Shown here: piece by piece, positions 3,463-7,095 of the stretch
Numbering within the stretch: the first letter of the stretch is position 1
How the letters are laid out: each line of letters starts with the position of its first letter
Origin: Bacillota bacterium
GTDB lineage: Bacteria > Bacillota > Negativicutes > Sporomusales > UBA7701
NCBI GenBank assembly: GCA_023415075.1
Contig: JAEZLU010000261.1
Span: 1-7,095, forward strand
Reading direction: 5' to 3'
DNA length: 7,095 nucleotides
Notes under the pieces: model-generated
Database searches by the model: none
Seen by the model: only the letters and a program-made list of their open reading frames with translations
Told to the model about the DNA's origin: nothing
Made by a program: the position numbers and the translations under genes

Positions 3463-5854
3463 CCACAAAATCCTCGGCAAAAGCCTGCCGCGTCTCGACG
3501 CCGTTGATAAAGTCACCGGCGCCGCCAAATTCGTCGACGACATCCAGTTCGGGCCGACCCTGCTGCACGTCAAGGTCCTCCGCAGCCCGCACGCCCACGC
3601 CCGCATCCTGGCCATCGACACCGCCGCCGCCGAACAGGCGCCTGGTGTAAAAGCGGTTGTCATCGGCCGCGACTGCCCGTATTACATCGGCCTCTACCTC
3701 GTCGACCGGACGATCTACGCCACCGACCGGGTCCGTTTCGTCGGCGAGCCGGTAGCCGCCGTGGCTGCCGTCAGCGCCGAGGCCGCCGAGGCCGCCCTCG
3801 GCCTCATCAAAGTTGATTACGAGCCGCTACCGGGCGTGTTCGACCCGGTGACCGGGGCCATGGGCGGCGACCTCCTTCACGACAAGCCCTCGGCCACCGA
3901 TATGTGGTGGCAGGGACTGTCCTGCATCACCACCAAGGACGCCGGCACCATCCTCCACGACGGCCTGGGCGGCTACGAATGCGCCCCCTTCATCCACCCG
4001 GTGCCAGGCACCAACATCTCCAACCACTTCAAACTGCGCAAAGGCGACAGTGCCGCCGGCTTCGCCGCCGCCGACATTGTCGTCGAAAATACCTACACCC
4101 TGCCCCATATCCAGCATTCCCAGATCGAGCCGCATTCGGCGGTCGCCCATTTCGACCACGGCGGCAAGCTTACCCTGTGGGCCTCCAGCCAGTCGCCCAA
4201 CGCCGTCCGCAAACTCATCGCCACCGCCTTCAAGCTGCCGATGACCCGCGTGCGGGTAATCACCCCCTACGTCGGCGGCGGCTTCGGCGGCAAAGCCGGC
4301 GTGACCTGCGAAGCCCTTGTCGTGCCGCTGGCCCTGCGCCTGCCGGGCTACCACCTCAAACTCACCCTCAGCCGCGAAGAAGTCTTCCAGTGCACCTTCG
4401 TCCGCCAGGGCCTCATCGCCAGACTCAAGACCGGCGCCGCCAAAGACGGTCGCCTGGTGGCGATGGAGGCCGAGCTGTACTGGGACGGCGGCGCCTACAC
4501 AGAATACGGCGTCAACATCACCCGCAGCGGCGGCTATTGCTCCTCCGGTCCCTACGAAATCCCCAACATGAAAACCGACTCCTACTGCGTCTACACCAAT
4601 CACCCGGTAGGCGGGCCGATGCGCGGCTTCGGCATGCCGGAGATCCACTGGGCCATCGAGCAGCAGATGGACGTCCTGGCCGAAAAACTCGGCCTCGACC
4701 CGCTGGCCTTCCGTCGCCAGAACGCCCTGCGCGACGGCCGGCCCGGCGCTTTCGGCGGGCCGATGACCGGCGCCACCCTTGTCGACACTATCGACGCCGT
4801 CGCCGCCAAATGCGGCTGGGGCAGCCCCAAGCCGGCCGCCTCGGCTTCCCACAAGGTCCGCGGCCGCGGCATCGCCTGCATGTACAAGGCGCCCTCCATG
4901 CCGCCCAACGCCCAGTCGTCGGCCATCGTCAAATTAAACGAAGACGGTACCGTAAATGTCCTGACCACCGCCATGGAGATCGGCCAGGGCTCGCTCACCG
5001 CCCTCGGCCAGATCGCCGCCGAAGAACTCGGCATCCCCCTTGAAAAGGTCAGCGTCGCCCTGCCGGACACCGACTATACCCCCTACGAGTGGCAGACGGT
5101 GGCCAGCCGTATCTCCTACTCGGCCGGCAACGCCGTGCTGGCGGCCGCCCGCGATGCCAAGAACCAGCTCCTGGCCGTCGCCGCCCGCGTCCTCGACCTG
5201 CCGGTCGACAGCCTGGTCATTGAAAACGGCAACATCTTCCCGGCCGCCAATCCCGGTCGCAAGCTGGCGGTCAGCGATATCGCCATGGGTTACCTCCTGC
5301 CGGAGGGAGCCATCGGCGGCCCGGTCATCGGCCGCGGCGCCTTCATACCGGCCGGCATGACCGGCCTCGACAAAGAAACAGGCCAGGGCGAGCGACCTGC
5401 TCCCTTCTGGACCTACGGCACCCAGGTCGCCGACATCGAGGTCGATACAAAGACCGGCGAGATTACCGTCCTTAAAGTCACCGCCGCCTATGAAGTCGGC
5501 AAAATAATCAACCCGGCCATGTGCAAGGGCCAGGTCCAGGGCGGCATCGTCCAGGGACTGGGCTCGGCCCTCTATGAGCAACTGGTGCTCAAAGAAGGCA
5601 AGCCGCTCAACAACGACTTTGTCGACTACAAAATACCGGCCGCCACCGATACGCCGGAAATGGACATAATACTGTTGGAAACCTCGCCCCAGGCCGACGG
5701 ACCCTTCGGCGTCAAAGGCATCGCCGAACCCACCATGGTGCCGACGGCGCCGGCCATCGCCAACGCCATCCACGACGCGTTAGGCGTGCGCATCAAAGAC
5801 CTGCCGCTCACCGCGGAAAAGGTCTTGGCAGCGCTTAAGGATAAAAACAGCTAA
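3455..5854 (+). CDS. xdhA: Xanthine dehydrogenase-family molybdopterin-binding (large) subunit
   Basis: A 799-residue catalytic subunit that hydroxylates a heterocycle (xanthine or related) at a molybdopterin-bound molybdenum with water as oxygen source. An a/b-hammerhead domain (PF01315, about 18-125) is followed by the Mo-cofactor domains. Visible motifs are Q223-I-E-P-H227, the cofactor loop Y272-V-G-G-G-F-G-G-K280, G510-Q-G512, and the catalytic base E758 in G-I-A-E-P. E309 (S-R-E-E) and R390 (P-M-R-G-F-G) fall where xanthine dehydrogenases hold their substrate-orienting Glu and Arg (E802/R880 in the bovine enzyme). There is no CO-dehydrogenase-type active-site loop (CSFR), so a purine-type enzyme is favoured. 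ATG at 3455 is preceded by GGGAGG (3442-3447) at 7 nt and overlaps the Fe-S gene by 8 bp; the open frame continues upstream without homology. It ends with TAA TAA. The maturation factor is not in this window. Confidence 0.92.
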   Translation: MADHKILGKSLPRLDAVDKVTGAAKFVDDIQFGPTLLHVKVLRSPHAHARILAIDTAAAEQAPGVKAVVIGRDCPYYIGLYLVDRTIYATDRVRFVGEPVAAVAAVSAEAAEAALGLIKVDYEPLPGVFDPVTGAMGGDLLHDKPSATDMWWQGLSCITTKDAGTILHDGLGGYECAPFIHPVPGTNISNHFKLRKGDSAAGFAAADIVVENTYTLPHIQHSQIEPHSAVAHFDHGGKLTLWASSQSPNAVRKLIATAFKLPMTRVRVITPYVGGGFGGKAGVTCEALVVPLALRLPGYHLKLTLSREEVFQCTFVRQGLIARLKTGAAKDGRLVAMEAELYWDGGAYTEYGVNITRSGGYCSSGPYEIPNMKTDSYCVYTNHPVGGPMRGFGMPEIHWAIEQQMDVLAEKLGLDPLAFRRQNALRDGRPGAFGGPMTGATLVDTIDAVAAKCGWGSPKPAASASHKVRGRGIACMYKAPSMPPNAQSSAIVKLNEDGTVNVLTTAMEIGQGSLTALGQIAAEELGIPLEKVSVALPDTDYTPYEWQTVASRISYSAGNAVLAAARDAKNQLLAVAARVLDLPVDSLVIENGNIFPAANPGRKLAVSDIAMGYLLPEGAIGGPVIGRGAFIPAGMTGLDKETGQGERPAPFWTYGTQVADIEVDTKTGEITVLKVTAAYEVGKIINPAMCKGQVQGGIVQGLGSALYEQLVLKEGKPLNNDFVDYKIPAATDTPEMDIILLETSPQADGPFGVKGIAEPTMVPTAPAIANAIHDALGVRIKDLPLTAEKVLAALKDKNS

Positions 5855-5882
5855 TAACGGAAAAGAAGGTGCGAATGAGAGT

Positions 5883-7095
5883 ATGGAAAGACGGATTATC
5901 CAGGTTGACGAGCGGCTACCCTTGGCCCATACCATCCCCCTAAGCCTGCAGCATCTATTCGCCATGTTTGGCGCGACTGTGCTGGTGCCTTTCCTCTTCA
6001 AGGTTGACCCGGCGGTCTGCCTGCTGATGAACGGTGTCGGCACCCTTATCTACCTGTTCTGCGCCAAAGGCCGGATTCCGGCTTACCTCGGATCCAGCTT
6101 CGCCTTCATCGCCCCGGTCTTCGCCGTGCTGGCCGTGCCCGGTCTGGGCGGCTACGCTGCGGCCCAGGGCGGCTTCATCATGTTCGGCGTATTCTTCGTA
6201 GTGGTCTCATACATAATCCGCGTTGCCGGCGTGCGTTGGCTGGATGTCGTCTTCCCGCCGGCGGCCATGGGTGCCATCGTAGCTATTATCGGCCTCGAAC
6301 TCGCACCAGTCGCCACCGAGATGGCCGGCCTCACCGGCAAACTCATCGAGCAGCTCAAGATTCCCTACGCCACCGCCGTCACCGTGTCGATGTTCACCCT
6401 CGGCGTAACCATCCTCGGCTCGGTCCTCTTCCGCGGTTTCCTGTCCGTCATTCCGGTGCTCATCGGCGTCATCGCCGGCTACGTCATCTCCATCTTCTTT
6501 GGTATCGTCGACTTCACTGCTATCGAGAAGGCCCCCTGGTTCGCCGTGCCGCAATACTACCTGCCTGTCTTCAACGTCTCGGCCATCCTGATGATTGCCC
6601 CGGCCTTCCTGGTCGTGCTGGCCGAGCATATCGGCCACCTGGTCGTAACCGGCAACATCGTCGAGCGCGATCTGATCAAAGACCCCGGCCTGCACCGCTC
6701 GCTCCTCGGCGACGGCATCTCCAACATCCTCTCCGGCCTCGTCGGCGCCACCCCGAACACCACCTACGGCGAAAACATCGGCGTTATGGCCATCACCAAA
6801 GTCTTCAGCACCTGGGTTATCGGCGGCGCCGCCGTCATCGCCATCGCCGTCTCCTTCGTCGGCAAATTCTCGGCCCTCATCCGCAGCATCCCGGTGCCGG
6901 TTATGGGCGGCGTCTGCATCCTGCTGTTCGGCGTCATCGCCGCCGCCGGTATTCGCATGCTCATCGAAAAGAAAGTCGATTACACCAAATCCAAGAACCT
7001 CATCCTGACCTCGGTCGTCCTGGTCAGCGGCATCAGCGGCGCCGCCGTCAAATTCGGCACCGTCGAGCTCAAGGGCATGGCCCTCGGCACCATTG
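5883..7095 (+). CDS. uraA: Uracil permease, NCS2 family (3' end cut by window)
   Basis: The first 404 residues of a proton-coupled nucleobase transporter in the inner membrane (14-helix NCS2/UraA fold, PF00860). The N-terminus (IPLSLQHLFAMFGATVLVP) and the motifs G70-S-S-F-A-F and P-N-T-T-Y-G-E-N-I-G-V-M-A-I-T correspond closely to E. coli UraA as I recall it. The uracil/proton-binding acidic residues are kept: E248 in A-E-H-I-G-H (UraA E241, with H252 as H245) and E297 in Y-G-E-N (UraA E290). F349 stands where UraA has Tyr342. ATG at 5883 matches the family start; AAGGTG (5866-5871) is 11 nt upstream, a long spacing. It begins 28 bp after the molybdenum subunit gene, so it is very probably cotranscribed. 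Only about 25 or more C-terminal residues are missing beyond position 7095. Confidence 0.92.
   Translation, partial: MERRIIQVDERLPLAHTIPLSLQHLFAMFGATVLVPFLFKVDPAVCLLMNGVGTLIYLFCAKGRIPAYLGSSFAFIAPVFAVLAVPGLGGYAAAQGGFIMFGVFFVVVSYIIRVAGVRWLDVVFPPAAMGAIVAIIGLELAPVATEMAGLTGKLIEQLKIPYATAVTVSMFTLGVTILGSVLFRGFLSVIPVLIGVIAGYVISIFFGIVDFTAIEKAPWFAVPQYYLPVFNVSAILMIAPAFLVVLAEHIGHLVVTGNIVERDLIKDPGLHRSLLGDGISNILSGLVGATPNTTYGENIGVMAITKVFSTWVIGGAAVIAIAVSFVGKFSALIRSIPVPVMGGVCILLFGVIAAAGIRMLIEKKVDYTKSKNLILTSVVLVSGISGAAVKFGTVELKGMALGTI

Noticed and set aside
3827..5773. Long minus-strand frames (341 and 279 codons) and a 379-codon plus-strand frame inside the molybdenum subunit gene
   Set aside because: Their products are Gly/Ala/Asp- or Arg/Pro-rich shadows caused by C/G third-position bias; the real frame is unbroken and carries all domain motifs.
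1..7095. CRISPR array, tRNA, rRNA, transposase or phage genes
   Set aside because: No spaced direct repeats, cloverleaf, ribosomal RNA or recombinase sequence was recognised anywhere in the window.

Overview
The window looks like a chromosomal segment of a moderately high-G+C, spore-forming-type Firmicute. A Negativicutes (Sporomusa/Pelosinus-like) or Clostridia relative is the best guess. The grounds are strong AGGAGG-type ribosome binding sites, GTG as well as ATG starts, two Firmicutes-typical small families (DUF1540 and DUF896), and coding sequence heavily biased to C/G third positions next to A+T-rich spacers. The taxonomic guess is inference, because no marker gene is present.

Layout. 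19-408 (+) encodes a tandem DUF1540 cysteine-rich protein. It converges on a DUF896 (YnzC-like) small protein, 517-723 (-), and a perfect 11-bp hairpin at 410-436 can terminate transcription from both sides. A divergent intergenic region (724-833) carries a promoter for the DUF896 gene overlapping a G+C-rich inverted repeat. 834-1742 (+) is a stand-alone flavoprotein disulfide reductase of the thioredoxin reductase / AhpF C-terminal type, with a CATC redox centre and an atypical NADPH-phosphate motif.

1743-2140 is 398 bp without a convincing gene, but it is rich in structure. It holds a 103-nt multi-stem palindromic element (1757-1859), a strong terminator (1895-1921), a small A+T-rich segment with two palindromes (1945-1982), a second terminator (2056-2083), and a promoter/operator-like region (2094-2129) in front of the next operon.

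2141 to the window end is one tightly packed operon, with overlapping or near-abutting genes. It encodes the FAD subunit, the [2Fe-2S] subunit and the molybdopterin subunit of a xanthine dehydrogenase-family molybdenum hydroxylase, followed 28 bp later by a uracil permease of the UraA type, cut by the window end. The permease would import a nucleobase. The hydroxylase would oxidise a nucleobase or similar heterocycle at the molybdenum centre and pass electrons through the 2Fe-2S clusters to FAD. The family-typical Glu and Arg of xanthine-type active sites are present. However, the linked transporter looks like a uracil rather than a xanthine carrier, so the true substrate is open. The most unusual item is the 103-nt structured element. 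No CRISPR array, tRNA, rRNA, transposase or complete novel defence system is visible.
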